The translations under genes and the position numbers were made by a program. A stretch of 64,000 nucleotides of DNA from UBA1429 sp964482225 (GTDB lineage Bacteria > Chloroflexota > Anaerolineae > UBA1429). Positions 46,354-55,512 of the stretch are shown in pieces. The notes below the pieces were generated by a model. The model saw only the letters and a program-made list of their open reading frames with translations. It was not told where the DNA came from and searched no databases. The stretch's first letter is position 1; every line of letters begins with the position of its first letter. The DNA lies in contig CAYZWT010000013.1 in NCBI GenBank assembly GCA_964482225.1, forward strand, positions 43,691-107,690. The letters are read 5' to 3'.

Positions 46354-46845
46354 ATGGACCAGAGCAGGCTCACCTACGAGCAGGCCGAGCAAGCCTACGC
46401 CGAGCTGGAGCGCCAGCGCCGCGCCGGGCAGCTCGGCCAGGCAGACTATACCGCACGGCTGAATGCGCTGCAGGTGGTGGACGAATACGGGCGCACCTGG
46501 ATGCTCCAGGAGGGCACGGGCCAGTGGTTCGTCTATCACGACAACGCATGGATGGCGGCCACCCCGCCGGGGCGCGAGCCTCGCGCGCCGCAGCCGCAGG
46601 CGCCCGCAGCCACGGGCCGCCGGGCAAAACGCCCCGCCCGGGCCCGCAAGCTGGGCTGCATCGGCCTCACCATGCGCATCCTGCTGTGGGACCTGCTCTG
46701 GCTGGGCATCGGCTATATAGTCTACCAGTTCGTCTCGCCGCGCTGGTCCTGGCTGATGATCCCCCTGGGCCTGTTGGCCGCTGCCTCGCTGGTGTGGTGG
46801 ATCCGCCGCCTGAGCCCTCGTTCGCCCCAAGGAGCGCAAGCATGA
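46354..46845 (+). CDS. Small membrane protein, first gene of protease operon
   Basis: 163 residues. The N-terminus is a helical segment (TYEQAEQAYAELERQRRAGQLGQADYTARLNAL), then GRTWMLQEGTGQWFVYHDNAWM, a short Trp-rich motif common in envelope proteins. A basic linker leads to two membrane helices (about 108-125, 130-150). Function unknown. A purine-rich AAGGGGGGG precedes ATG 46354. Its stop overlaps the protease start (ATGA), so the two are coupled. Confidence 0.75.
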   Translation: MDQSRLTYEQAEQAYAELERQRRAGQLGQADYTARLNALQVVDEYGRTWMLQEGTGQWFVYHDNAWMAATPPGREPRAPQPQAPAATGRRAKRPARARKLGCIGLTMRILLWDLLWLGIGYIVYQFVSPRWSWLMIPLGLLAAASLVWWIRRLSPRSPQGAQA

Positions 46846-49262
46846 GCCAATCCAGACGACTGACGCTCTTGACGTTGCTGATTGCCGTCCTTGCGCTGTC
46901 GCTGCTGGCGGAGCTGCCCGGGCAGCATGCCCTGGCGCAAGACCCTGTCGGCGCGGCGCCGGGCGACGCGGCTCCGGGCCGCGGGACGCTCGAGGAGCGC
47001 ACGATGCAAGAGGCGATCCAGATGCTCGGCTGGCCCGATACCATCGAAAGGCAACGACTCTTTTACTTGGAGCCCGATGACGAGACCATGTACATCCTGT
47101 GGCCGCCCTCCAGCGCGTTGCGCTACCTGTATCGCACCAAAGTCAGCGCCAACAACGGCGGCTCGTATGACGACGAGACGATCCAGTACGCCCGCATCCT
47201 GTCCTTGGGCGAGGAGGGGGGCCAGTTCTACATTGACAAGATGATCGAGAACGGCCTGCCTGCCTCCAGTTATCAGGGGCGTCCGGGCATCGTCATGCGG
47301 GTGGACGACGAGCTCTGCAACCCGGGCGGGCTGCTGGGCTACCTGACAGAGATGATCCGGGAGATATTCCGGGACTTTTTCGAGGCGCTGGGCCAGGGCG
47401 ACGCTTGGGACGAGACGTGCCCCACCGCCGCTGTCGGATTGATCACCTGGAGCTGCGGCTCGCACACCTTTGTCGTGCGCGACGACACCGGCTCGGGCGC
47501 CGAGGACCAGATCGCGGCGGCCCTCTATCTGGCGGCCCAGAACCAGGGCCTGTGTGATATGGGCGATACGTTGGTGATCCTGGCGGGCACCGACGACGTG
47601 GCCGGGGCCAGGGCGCTGAGCCATTTCCAGCAGCTTGCCCAGGACAACAACTCTTACTATGGCCAGAACGCCTATGGCCGAGTGGGCCTCTCGTACACGT
47701 TCATGGATGCCGACGGGAACGCCAGCGCGGGCGCGGGCGATTGGTTCAACATTGGCGGCAACATGGCCACCTATGCCAACCGCGAGAAGGATTTTGTCGT
47801 CGCCGCCGTAGAAAAGGCATTCGAGCATGGCGCTCCCCGTGAGGAGATCAACCTGGCGCGGGTGATCGTCGTGTATGCCGGGCCCTCCAATCAGGCCACC
47901 CACGATGCCGCATCGCCTGCGCCCCTTTCCACCCTCTGCGTCTGGCCGGATAATGCACGCTGGCACGAGATCGAGGTGGGGCCGCCCAGCAACCGCGCCA
48001 CGGTCTATGCCGGGAGCCTGGTGATGGTGGCCGAGGAGGATGGCCTGGGGCTGTGGGCCCACGAGGTGGGCCACACCCTGTTTAGCCGCCACATGCTCTG
48101 GGCCAAATGGAACCGCGTCAGCGACCGCTACAACTACCAGCAGCCGTGGGGCAAATATGGCGACATCAACAACTGGGGCCTGATGGGGGCGGGCAACTGG
48201 TGGGGCGACCCAATGGCCTCGAACCCGGTGCACATGAGCGCATTCAGCAAAGAGGCTGCCGGATGGCTCTCCTATCAGGCGGCCGAGTTGGGCAAGCAGT
48301 ACACCCTCAAGGCCCTGGAGAGCGGCAGCGGCGCCACGGCGCTCCAGATTGACGACCCAAACGTTGCCAACCCCGAGTGGTACTATCTCCTGGAGGCGCG
48401 CCAGGCAGGCGGCTGGTATGGCGCCCCCGAGAGCGGCGTGGTGCTCTATATGGTGACCTGGGATAGCGCGCACAACCACCACACCATCAACACGTTGCCG
48501 CCCCAAGAGGGCGATCACTATGCCACCGGCCTGGGCGGGCGTTCTTATGAGCGCGCCGCGTTCCAGACGGCCAGCAACCGCACAGTCTATCGCATCCCCA
48601 GCCGCAAGCTCGAGTTCCGGATCCACTCCGAGAGCACGGCCGATGGCTATTCGGCGGTGGTGAGCGTCAGCGTCTATACGCCCACGGCCATTGTGGGGGC
48701 CGCCGTGGCGCCCGCTGCGGTGCCCCCGCCCGCCGCGCCCCCCACGGTGACGGCCAACCTGGATGGCCCACTACCTGACATTGATCTGCATGCCTATGAC
48801 GACCAGGGCCGCCACGTGGGCCTGAACTATGAGACCGGCGAGTACGAGCTCCAGATCCCCGGCGCCGTCGCCTCGGGCGACCTGAGAGGCGCCGAGGAGT
48901 GGATCTATGTGCCCGAGGGGACGGCGGTGCGCTACGAGGTCTCGGCCTACAAGACGGAACAGTTCCTGGCGGCCAACCCGGCCTTTCGGGCGGACGCCAA
49001 GCCCCAAGAGTTCGAGATCGAGTACGGGCGCTTTGACCACGAGGGGACCTATACCGTGGCCAGCGCCCGCAAGCAGGAGGTGGCCTCCGGCCAGACGACG
49101 GCCATCCCCTCGCCGGATGATCCCTCACTCAAGTACAAGGCTGCCAGCGTGCCCGGCTATGGCCGCAACTGGCCCAGCCAGCCCTACTGGACCGGGTTCA
49201 TCGGCGCCATCCTGCTGCTGGGTCTGGGCGGCTGGATCGCCGGACTGGCGCGCCGCAAATAG
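46842..49262 (+). CDS. Secreted, membrane-anchored M6-like zinc metalloprotease
   Basis: 806 residues. A signal peptide (LLTLLIAVLALSLLAELPGQHALA) is followed by a large extracellular region. The zinc motif is H407-E408-VG-H411 in LWAHEVGHTLFSRHM. Downstream NNWGLMGAGNWWGD...HMSAFSKEAAGWL matches the M6 (immune inhibitor A-like) arrangement. A C-terminal beta domain, then one membrane helix (GFIGAILLLGLGGWIAGLA) and ARRK, anchor it. AAGGAG precedes ATG 46842. It probably degrades or processes proteins at the cell surface. The assignment to M6 is by motif only. Confidence 0.82.
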   Translation: MSQSRRLTLLTLLIAVLALSLLAELPGQHALAQDPVGAAPGDAAPGRGTLEERTMQEAIQMLGWPDTIERQRLFYLEPDDETMYILWPPSSALRYLYRTKVSANNGGSYDDETIQYARILSLGEEGGQFYIDKMIENGLPASSYQGRPGIVMRVDDELCNPGGLLGYLTEMIREIFRDFFEALGQGDAWDETCPTAAVGLITWSCGSHTFVVRDDTGSGAEDQIAAALYLAAQNQGLCDMGDTLVILAGTDDVAGARALSHFQQLAQDNNSYYGQNAYGRVGLSYTFMDADGNASAGAGDWFNIGGNMATYANREKDFVVAAVEKAFEHGAPREEINLARVIVVYAGPSNQATHDAASPAPLSTLCVWPDNARWHEIEVGPPSNRATVYAGSLVMVAEEDGLGLWAHEVGHTLFSRHMLWAKWNRVSDRYNYQQPWGKYGDINNWGLMGAGNWWGDPMASNPVHMSAFSKEAAGWLSYQAAELGKQYTLKALESGSGATALQIDDPNVANPEWYYLLEARQAGGWYGAPESGVVLYMVTWDSAHNHHTINTLPPQEGDHYATGLGGRSYERAAFQTASNRTVYRIPSRKLEFRIHSESTADGYSAVVSVSVYTPTAIVGAAVAPAAVPPPAAPPTVTANLDGPLPDIDLHAYDDQGRHVGLNYETGEYELQIPGAVASGDLRGAEEWIYVPEGTAVRYEVSAYKTEQFLAANPAFRADAKPQEFEIEYGRFDHEGTYTVASARKQEVASGQTTAIPSPDDPSLKYKAASVPGYGRNWPSQPYWTGFIGAILLLGLGGWIAGLARRK

Positions 49263-49296
49263 GGCCACGCACGCCGAGGAGAAAAGGAGCAAACAG

Positions 49297-49668
49297 ATGA
49301 GCATCGCGCTGAGCGCACAGATTGCAGCAGGTCTGCTGATCGTTAGCCTGCTCTCCGGGGTATGGCTGCACCGCAGGGGCCGCCCCCTGCCCGTTGTATT
49401 GGTGACCGTCCACAAGCTGCTCGCGCTGGCCACAGCGGGGCTGTTCGTGGCCGCGCTCGTCCAAGGGAGCACGACCGGCCCGCTGAGCACGCCGGTCTGG
49501 ATCGTGGTCGTGGTGGGCGGTCTGGGTTTCGTCGCCGCCGTCGCCTCGGGGGGGTTGCTGAGCCGCGAACGCCCGCTGCCCGGGACGGTTGTGCAGGTGC
49601 ACCGGATCGGGGCGGCCCTGATGACGCTAGGGGCCGTTGGATTGCTGTACCTGGCGCTGGCCCTATAG
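49297..49668 (+). CDS. Small four-helix membrane protein
   Basis: 123 residues with four membrane segments (about 5-23, 34-56, 66-84, 100-120) and basic loops. Two histidines (H26 region LHRRGRP, and H39 VHKLLALA; later VQVHRIGAAL) recall small cytochrome-like or DUF-type membrane proteins, but no family is claimed. AAGGAG lies 7 bases before ATG 49297. It follows the protease gene by 34 bases and is probably in the same transcript. Confidence 0.75.
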   Translation: MSIALSAQIAAGLLIVSLLSGVWLHRRGRPLPVVLVTVHKLLALATAGLFVAALVQGSTTGPLSTPVWIVVVVGGLGFVAAVASGGLLSRERPLPGTVVQVHRIGAALMTLGAVGLLYLALAL

Positions 49669-49681
49669 AGCGGGTAGCGCC

Positions 49682-50821
49682 ATGCGAATCACCAAGATCG
49701 AGACCTGGAAGCACTGGATCCAATGGTGCAACTGGCTCCTGGTGAGGGTCAGCACCGATGAGGGGTTGTACGGCTGGGGCGAGGGCTCGTTGCACGGCGC
49801 CATCGAATCGGTCGAGACCTACATCCACGAGCTGGGGGCGGCGCTGATCGGGCTGGACCCCGCCGGGGTCGAGGCCCACTGGCAGCGCATGTACCACGCC
49901 TGGCGCTGGCGCGGCGGCATGACCCAAATGACCGCCATCGGCGCGCTGGATATGGCCCTGTGGGATATCGAAGGCAAGCGTCTGGGCGCGCCCGTGTATC
50001 GCCTGTTCGGCGGGCCCTTTCGCTCCCGCCTGCGCGCCTACACCAGCCATTGGCTACGGGGCGCCAAGACGCCCGAGCAGGCCCATGAGGGGGCGCGCGA
50101 GTGCGTGCGGCGCGGCTTTACCGCCTTCAAGTGGAACCCGATAGACGCCGAGGCGCTGCAAGCCAACGAGCGCCGGGCCATTGCCCAGGCGACGGAGCTG
50201 ATGGCAGCGGCGCGAGAGGGGGCCGGGCCGGACGTGGACATTCTCATGGATTTCGGCGAGCGGCTTTCGCCGCGCACCGCCGTGCAACTGGCCCAGGCCC
50301 TGGCGCCCTATGGCGTGGGCTGGTTCGAGGAGCCGATCCCCTGCGAGAACCCCCAGGCCATGATCGCCCTGGCCCGCGAGTTGCCCGTGCCCATCGCCAC
50401 CGGCGAGCGCCTGGTGACCCGTTGGGAGGTGCGCGAGCTGCTGGAGGGCGGCGGCTGCAAGATCCTACAGCCCGACCTGATGCACTGCGGCGGCCTTTCG
50501 GAGGTGCGGCGCATCGCGGCCCTGGCCGATATGCACTATGTGAGCGTGGCGCCCCACAACCCCGCCGGGCCGATCTGCACCCTGGCGGCCATGCACCTGG
50601 CGGCCAGCATCCCCAATTTCTACATCCTGGAAGAGATGGAGATGGAGCGCGAGCTGCGCGATGCCCTGTGCACCCATCCGGTGGTCTGCCGCGAGGGCTA
50701 TTTCGAGCTGCCCACCGAGACGGGCCTGGGCACCGACCTGCGCATGGAGGCGCTGGAGGGTCCCGAGTACGCCTATCGTCCCCAGCCGGTGCGCGGGAGC
50801 AGCGCATCGCTCTGGCAGTGA
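49682..50821 (+). CDS. Enolase-superfamily dehydratase-like protein, copy 2
   Basis: 379 residues, mandelate racemase family fold. Metal ligands D190, E216 and E242 are present, and H292 in SVAPHNPAGP is kept. At the position of the second histidine of galactonate/mannonate dehydratases, D190-F-G192 replaces D-x-H. The general-acid residue is thus absent and the reaction or substrate should differ from copy 1 (13406-14539). ATG 49682 has only a weak GGGTAG site, 13 bases after the preceding gene's stop, so coupling is likely. Confidence 0.85.
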   Translation: MRITKIETWKHWIQWCNWLLVRVSTDEGLYGWGEGSLHGAIESVETYIHELGAALIGLDPAGVEAHWQRMYHAWRWRGGMTQMTAIGALDMALWDIEGKRLGAPVYRLFGGPFRSRLRAYTSHWLRGAKTPEQAHEGARECVRRGFTAFKWNPIDAEALQANERRAIAQATELMAAAREGAGPDVDILMDFGERLSPRTAVQLAQALAPYGVGWFEEPIPCENPQAMIALARELPVPIATGERLVTRWEVRELLEGGGCKILQPDLMHCGGLSEVRRIAALADMHYVSVAPHNPAGPICTLAAMHLAASIPNFYILEEMEMERELRDALCTHPVVCREGYFELPTETGLGTDLRMEALEGPEYAYRPQPVRGSSASLWQ

Positions 50822-50834
50822 GCGTGTCACGCGG

Positions 50835-51620
50835 CTATGGCGTCGCTTTGCCTATCGCGTTCAGAGGCTTGAGCGAGAACTCGTAGGTCCTGCCCGAGAG
50901 GGTGATAAGGTACTCGACCTTGCTCAGTTCGATCTTGGGGCTATCCTCATCGAACGTTCCGTCAGCGACGGAGGGCATCGTGACGCCCAGATGCCGGGTG
51001 ATCTGCCCCAGAAAGAGAACCGCATCCACCTGGGGATTGCCGGCATCCTTGGCGGGGTCGGATGGCTCCGCAGGCAGGGATTGGGGAGCACTGGGGCTCC
51101 CCGGAGCCGGCTCGAGTTGCAGCCGCACAGGCTTGCCGATGCTCCCCCGGCGGACCACCCGCTCGGCCAGCTCGTCTTTGTAGAGAGCATGCACGGTCCA
51201 GCTCTTTTGCTCGTGCACATCGATGGAGAACCAGCCGCTGGCATCCGTTTCCTTTTGCCGGTCAACCCCCTCGACAAAGACTGTGGCCCCCCGGGCGGGC
51301 CTCCCACTGCTCAGGAACACGTTGCCGGTGATGGCCCATGTAAAAGGCGCGGGGCTGGCCTGGGGCCGCGCGGCGCCCTCCTTGCGGTAGCGCAGGAATG
51401 CATACGAGCCCACGCCCAGCACCAGAGCGACCAGCGCCAGGTAAAAGAGCCCCTGGGTGATCTGGCTGAGCAGGGCCAGGGAGCCGGATTCGCCCAGGGA
51501 GGAGAACACGGGCAGGCCGAGAATGGCGCGAAAGAGGAGATACGCTACAATGACGATGGCGGCGGCCAACGACACCGGCTTGGTCACCTTGGACGCCAAT
51601 CCAAGCAGCTTTTCTTCCAT
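50835..51620 (-). CDS. Membrane protein with carboxypeptidase-regulatory-like domain
   Basis: 261 residues. Two membrane helices (about 16-36, 50-75) precede a beta-sandwich-like region (ITGNVFLSSGRPARGATVFVEGVDRQKETDASGWFSIDV), the pattern of CarboxypepD_reg/Ig-like repeats. An acidic Pro/Ser-rich segment and a beta tail (YLITLSGRTYEFSL) follow. The function is unknown; it may be a scaffold on the membrane. ATG 51620 with CAGGAG upstream. Convergent with copy 2 dehydratase, 13 bases between stops. Confidence 0.75.
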   Translation of the reverse strand: MEEKLLGLASKVTKPVSLAAAIVIVAYLLFRAILGLPVFSSLGESGSLALLSQITQGLFYLALVALVLGVGSYAFLRYRKEGAARPQASPAPFTWAITGNVFLSSGRPARGATVFVEGVDRQKETDASGWFSIDVHEQKSWTVHALYKDELAERVVRRGSIGKPVRLQLEPAPGSPSAPQSLPAEPSDPAKDAGNPQVDAVLFLGQITRHLGVTMPSVADGTFDEDSPKIELSKVEYLITLSGRTYEFSLKPLNAIGKATP

Positions 51621-51858
51621 AGGACTCCTGGAGGCGCTGCGGATGCGGGCGGTATGCACGCGCCGCGTGGCAGGACAGCGCCGCTTGCGGCCATACTACA
51701 TCATGGGATAACCGAGTGTCAATAGGCGCGAGGAGCGACCATGTCGCGCCCAAGGCGTGGGCGCTATGCCCACGCTCGACGGGCGTAGCGCCGGGGCAGA
51801 GGAGACGGGATACACGCCCCGTGAATAGGGGTGACGATTGTGAAGGGAGCTATACCTC

Positions 51859-52635
51859 ATGGACATCTTGGCCTACAACCGAGCCGCCTGGGATCGCCAG
51901 GTGGAACAGGGCAACCAGTGGACCGTGCCCGTGAGCCCGGAGGTGATCGCCGCCGCCCGCCGGGGCGTGGTCGAGCTGTTGCTCACCCCCACCACGCCGG
52001 TGCCGATGGCCTGGTACCCGCCCCTGGCCGGGGCCGACGTGCTCTGCCTGGCCTCGGGGGGCGGGCAGCAGGCGCCGGTGTTGGCCGCCGCGGGCGCCCG
52101 CGTCACCGTGCTGGATAATTCGCCCGCCCAGCTCGCCCAGGACCGGCTGGTGGCCGAACGCGAGGGGCTGGCGCTGCGCACCGTCCTGGGCGACATGGCC
52201 GACCTCTCGGCTTTTGACGACGCCAGCTTTGACCTGGTCTTTCATCCGGTCTCGAACTGCTTTGCGCCCGATGTGCGCCCCGTCTGGCGCGAGGCGTACC
52301 GGGTGCTGCGGCCCGGCGGCGCGCTGCTGGCCGGGTTCAACAACCCGGCGGTCTATATCTTTGATTGGGAGGCCATGGAGCGGGGCGAGCTGGTCGTGCG
52401 CCACCGCCTGCCCTATTCGGACGCAGAGAGCCTGACCGACGAGCAGAGGGCGCGGCTGGCCGCCGACGGCTCGCCGTTGGAGTTCAGCCACACGCTAGAG
52501 GCCCAGATCGGCGGCCAGCTCGAGGCCGGTTTCCTGCTCGCGGCCCTCTACGAGGACCCCTGGGTGGACGCAAGGGACACGCTCTTGAGCGTCTATATGC
52601 CCATCTTTATCGCCACGCGGGCGGTCAAGCCGTAG
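51859..52635 (+). CDS. Class I SAM-dependent methyltransferase (type 11-like)
   Basis: 258 residues. SAM motif I is VLCLASGGGQQAPVLAAAGARVTVLDNSPAQL, then LGDMADLSAFDDASFDLVFHPVSNCF and VLRPGGALLAGF. The YNRAAWDRQVEQGNQW start resembles small-molecule methyltransferases annotated in many genomes with unknown substrates. AAGGGAG lies 10 bases before ATG. It stands alone between convergent genes. Confidence 0.88.
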   Translation: MDILAYNRAAWDRQVEQGNQWTVPVSPEVIAAARRGVVELLLTPTTPVPMAWYPPLAGADVLCLASGGGQQAPVLAAAGARVTVLDNSPAQLAQDRLVAEREGLALRTVLGDMADLSAFDDASFDLVFHPVSNCFAPDVRPVWREAYRVLRPGGALLAGFNNPAVYIFDWEAMERGELVVRHRLPYSDAESLTDEQRARLAADGSPLEFSHTLEAQIGGQLEAGFLLAALYEDPWVDARDTLLSVYMPIFIATRAVKP

Positions 52636-52710
52636 GGGCGCTGGCTGCGGCGCTCAAGGCGGCGCGCAGGGCTTGATAGGAGCACCCTGTGTAGCCGGCG
52701 ATGGCGAACT

Positions 52711-53778
52711 CTAGTTGCATGCGCCAAGTCGCTTGATCAGCGCCATCCAGAACGTGGATTCCAGCTCCAGGGCCAGGTTGCTGCGGCGGTTTTCCTCGAA
52801 CCCCATATAGGCGCCCGCCACCCAGTAGCCGCTGGTGCGCTCGGGCAGATAGACGCGGGGGAACAGGTACGTGCCCCGGGGCGTGCAAAAGCTCTCCAGA
52901 TGGGCCAGGCTCTCGGCGAGCCAGCGGTGGGCCCTCGCCGTGGGGAAATGCGCCATCAGCGCCACCCGCTGCACGAACAGGTAGGGCCGCTCCGACAGGG
53001 TCTTCATGCCCTGATAGCCGTGCAGGTGCACGCTCCAGCCCAGGGCATAGTAGCGGCGCGGCCCCGCCTGCATCAGGCCATAGCCGTCACGCAGGGCCTG
53101 ATAGCGCGGATCCAGCACATAATCCACCACGGCATTGATCTGGGCCTGGGTCGCCCCGTCCCGCAGCGCGTCGGGATAGTGGGCCAGGCCGTGCATATCA
53201 TGGATCATGGGCAGAAGGATGTCGCCATCGGGATAGAGGGCCGGGTTCACCAGAGGCGTGTCCTTGAACCCCGCCGGGATGCCTTTGTAGTCGCTGCGAT
53301 CCACATAGATGTCATAGTCGCCGCGCCGACAAAAGTCGGCCAGTATCGCCAGCCTGCGCCGGAGATAGGCGCCCACGGCGGGGTCGTCCTCATAGCCGGC
53401 CGCGGCCAAGAGCCCGCCCACGAGTCTTTGGAGAAAGGGCCGCCAGCTCCAGCCAGCCTCGCGCGCCTGGGCCAGCCAATCTCGAAAAAAGGCTGTGCCC
53501 GCATCCAGGGCGGGCATGCCCGCGCGGCAACCGAGCTGGGCCAGCTTGCCGATCACGTTCTCGAACGCGGCGGGGTCGGCGCCGTGCAGGGCGTTGAACC
53601 TGTCATCGGGGCGCAGCCGCGCCAGCCAGCGCTGCGCCAACGGGCTCTCGTGCAGCTCGCGGGCGGCCTGGGCCAGTTCATCGGGGGGAACGCCCTCGCA
53701 CAGCTCGGCGAGGGCGCGGTAGCGGATGGCTGGGCCGCCCCGCTCCAACAGGAACGCGACGGTGGGATCTGGGTTCAT
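52711..53778 (-). CDS. Hypothetical alpha/alpha-toroid-like protein
   Basis: 355 residues, soluble. The sequence alternates helices with Trp/Tyr-rich turns (LCRRGDYDIYVDRSDYKGIPAGFKDTPLVNP; RRYYALGWSVHLHGYQGM; YWVAGAYMGFEENRRSNLALELESTFWMALIKRLG), suggesting an alpha/alpha toroid of the prenyltransferase or terpene-cyclase type, but no DxDD or catalytic motif was found. GGAG precedes ATG 53778. The function is unknown. Confidence 0.7.
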   Translation of the reverse strand: MNPDPTVAFLLERGGPAIRYRALAELCEGVPPDELAQAARELHESPLAQRWLARLRPDDRFNALHGADPAAFENVIGKLAQLGCRAGMPALDAGTAFFRDWLAQAREAGWSWRPFLQRLVGGLLAAAGYEDDPAVGAYLRRRLAILADFCRRGDYDIYVDRSDYKGIPAGFKDTPLVNPALYPDGDILLPMIHDMHGLAHYPDALRDGATQAQINAVVDYVLDPRYQALRDGYGLMQAGPRRYYALGWSVHLHGYQGMKTLSERPYLFVQRVALMAHFPTARAHRWLAESLAHLESFCTPRGTYLFPRVYLPERTSGYWVAGAYMGFEENRRSNLALELESTFWMALIKRLGACN

Positions 53779-53805
53779 GTGACATACACTCCGTGGCTGG
53801 ACGCT

Positions 53806-54903
53806 CTATATGCTCATGGGTGAGATCGCGTCACGCATCGTTCGCAGCTCATCGTCCTTTCTGCGCCCCAGGGCCACGGTGACCTCGTTGCGGTTGTGGA
53901 ACAACTGGCGCGCGCCGAGGATCGTCGCTCGCTGGCTCAGCAATGCCAACGCCTCAGCGGCGACGCGGCCCATATCGTGCTCGGGCAGCTTGAGGGTCAG
54001 GAGCGCCCACCCCTGAGGCGCCAGGCGCTCGGCGGCCGCCAGGGTGAGGCGCGCCGAATCCAGGGCGTCCATGCGCATATCGTTGAGGATTACGTCAAAT
54101 GACCCTTTGCTTTCCCGCAAATAGTCGTAGGCCAGGGCGCGCACATGCTGCACGCCCGGATCGGCGGCCAGGCGTGGGTGCAGGTCGGCGGGGTCTACGG
54201 CGACCACGCCCAGACCGCCCTGACGCAGGATGCGAGTCCAGCCGCCGGGCGCGGCGCCCAGGTCGAGAGCCACGCCCCTCTCCGGGAGCGCCAGGCCGAA
54301 CGACTCGATGGCCTCCAGCAGCTTGAACTCGGCCCGGCTGATCTGGCCCGATTCGCGCTTGAAGCGCCGCTCCCCTCCCGCCCAACTGCTGAGGTTCTCC
54401 TCGGCGAGAGAGACGCCTAGATAGGCCGCCTCGCCGGCCAGCACCGCCGCAAGCACCTGCTGTGGCTGGCGCACGTCCAGGGAGAACCCCTGCTCGGCCA
54501 AGAACGCGGCCAGGCGGGTGTTGACATCGTAGCGGCCATAGGGCCAACCCTCGCCCAGCAGCCGGGCTTGCACCGAAAAGCTCATGCCGCGCCGGAACAG
54601 CCCCAGAAGCGCCTCCGCCGCCCCGGCCAAGGCTTCCAGGTCATCCAGGTCGCCTCGCAGGGGCGCCCATGCCTGCACGGGGCAGATGTGGCGCAGGAAC
54701 ACAGGCGGCCTGGCGCGCACAGCCTTGGCCAGAACGCGCCAGGGGACGCCCAGGGCCGCCAGGCCAACGCCGGGCGCCAGCCAGGCCAGCAGGCGGGTGT
54801 CCGGGGCCAGTTCACGGAGCTCGCCCAGGGCCAGCCCGCCCGCAGCGGGATCGGCGGTCATGATAAGTTGGTGGTTGGCCGGGGTCTCGTTTGCGTCATG
54901 CAT
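53806..54903 (-). CDS. RlmM-like 2'-O-methyltransferase (THUMP plus FtsJ fold)
   Basis: 365 residues. The N-terminal 130 residues fit a THUMP-like RNA-binding part. The SAM domain starts near SRAEFKLLEA. The 2'-O-methyltransferase tetrad K194-D275-K305-E340 is complete, with LDLGAAPGGWTRIL as motif I. The protein resembles RlmM (23S rRNA C2498), which is best known in Gammaproteobacteria; the target here is unproven. It begins 17 bases after the stop of the FMN-binding gene, on the same strand. Confidence 0.85.
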   Translation of the reverse strand: MHDANETPANHQLIMTADPAAGGLALGELRELAPDTRLLAWLAPGVGLAALGVPWRVLAKAVRARPPVFLRHICPVQAWAPLRGDLDDLEALAGAAEALLGLFRRGMSFSVQARLLGEGWPYGRYDVNTRLAAFLAEQGFSLDVRQPQQVLAAVLAGEAAYLGVSLAEENLSSWAGGERRFKRESGQISRAEFKLLEAIESFGLALPERGVALDLGAAPGGWTRILRQGGLGVVAVDPADLHPRLAADPGVQHVRALAYDYLRESKGSFDVILNDMRMDALDSARLTLAAAERLAPQGWALLTLKLPEHDMGRVAAEALALLSQRATILGARQLFHNRNEVTVALGRRKDDELRTMRDAISPMSI

Positions 54904-54920
54904 GTGGCAAATAAACTCCT

Positions 54921-55298
54921 CTACAGCAGCCGCGTCGCGCCGCTATACACTTGCTCCACATTGAGGAGCGCCGCCGCGTGGCCGGGCAGCTTGGGATCGA
55001 GCCAGGCCTTCATGTCGTCGAAATGTTCGCCCTCTGTCAGATAGGAAAACGAGCCCTTGAGCTGATAGGACTTGCCTTCCTCGGTAATAAAGAGCAGCGC
55101 GCCCTGGCTGCCCGCCAGGATATTGGCCCGCGTCTTTTGGAAAAAGTTGTCGGCGACGACGACCTTGCCATCCGGATAGAGCTTGACACAGGTGGCATAG
55201 ATGGCGTTGGGGATGCCCTGCTCGTCCACGGTGGTGAGCACGATGGGTCCCTGGCGCGTCTCCCAGGCGGCGCTAACGGTCTCTGGTAGTGCGGTCAC
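54921..55298 (-). CDS. Pyridoxamine 5'-phosphate oxidase-family FMN-binding protein
   Basis: 125 residues with a split-barrel flavin fold: PIVLTTVDEQGIPNAIYA, then KVVVADNFFQKTRANILAG and GALLFITEEGKSYQLKGSF. It is too short for PdxH, so a flavin or haem-related reductase of unknown substrate is likely. GTG 55298 is chosen because GGAGG (55304-55308) lies 5 bases upstream; a longer ATG start has no such site. It forms a likely operon with the RlmM-like gene. Confidence 0.85.
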   Translation of the reverse strand: MTALPETVSAAWETRQGPIVLTTVDEQGIPNAIYATCVKLYPDGKVVVADNFFQKTRANILAGSQGALLFITEEGKSYQLKGSFSYLTEGEHFDDMKAWLDPKLPGHAAALLNVEQVYSGATRLL

Positions 55299-55512
55299 GA
55301 GTTCCTCCAAATCTGAATGCCGGGGCGCCATGCCCCGGATGGCTATGCAGCTTGGCGGGGCGCGTGCCCGCGTCGCCAAGCTGCGCTACAACAAGGGCCA
55401 TTGTAGCACCATCGCGCCCTGCAAGCCAGTAAAGCGCTCAGAACTGGCGCGCCAGGGACGGCGGGGCCCGCCCCCTTTTTTCTCTATGCCCCAAGGATGG
55501 TATCATCAGGGC

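Noticed and set aside
46722..48626. Long minus-strand open frame (about 634 codons) opposite the M6-like protease.
   Set aside because: Antisense shadow of a protein with signal peptide, HEVGH motif and anchor.
55303..55325. CCAAATCTGAATG near the FMN-binding gene as another MITE end.
   Set aside because: Only 13 bases match the eroded end of copy C, without any interior or second end.
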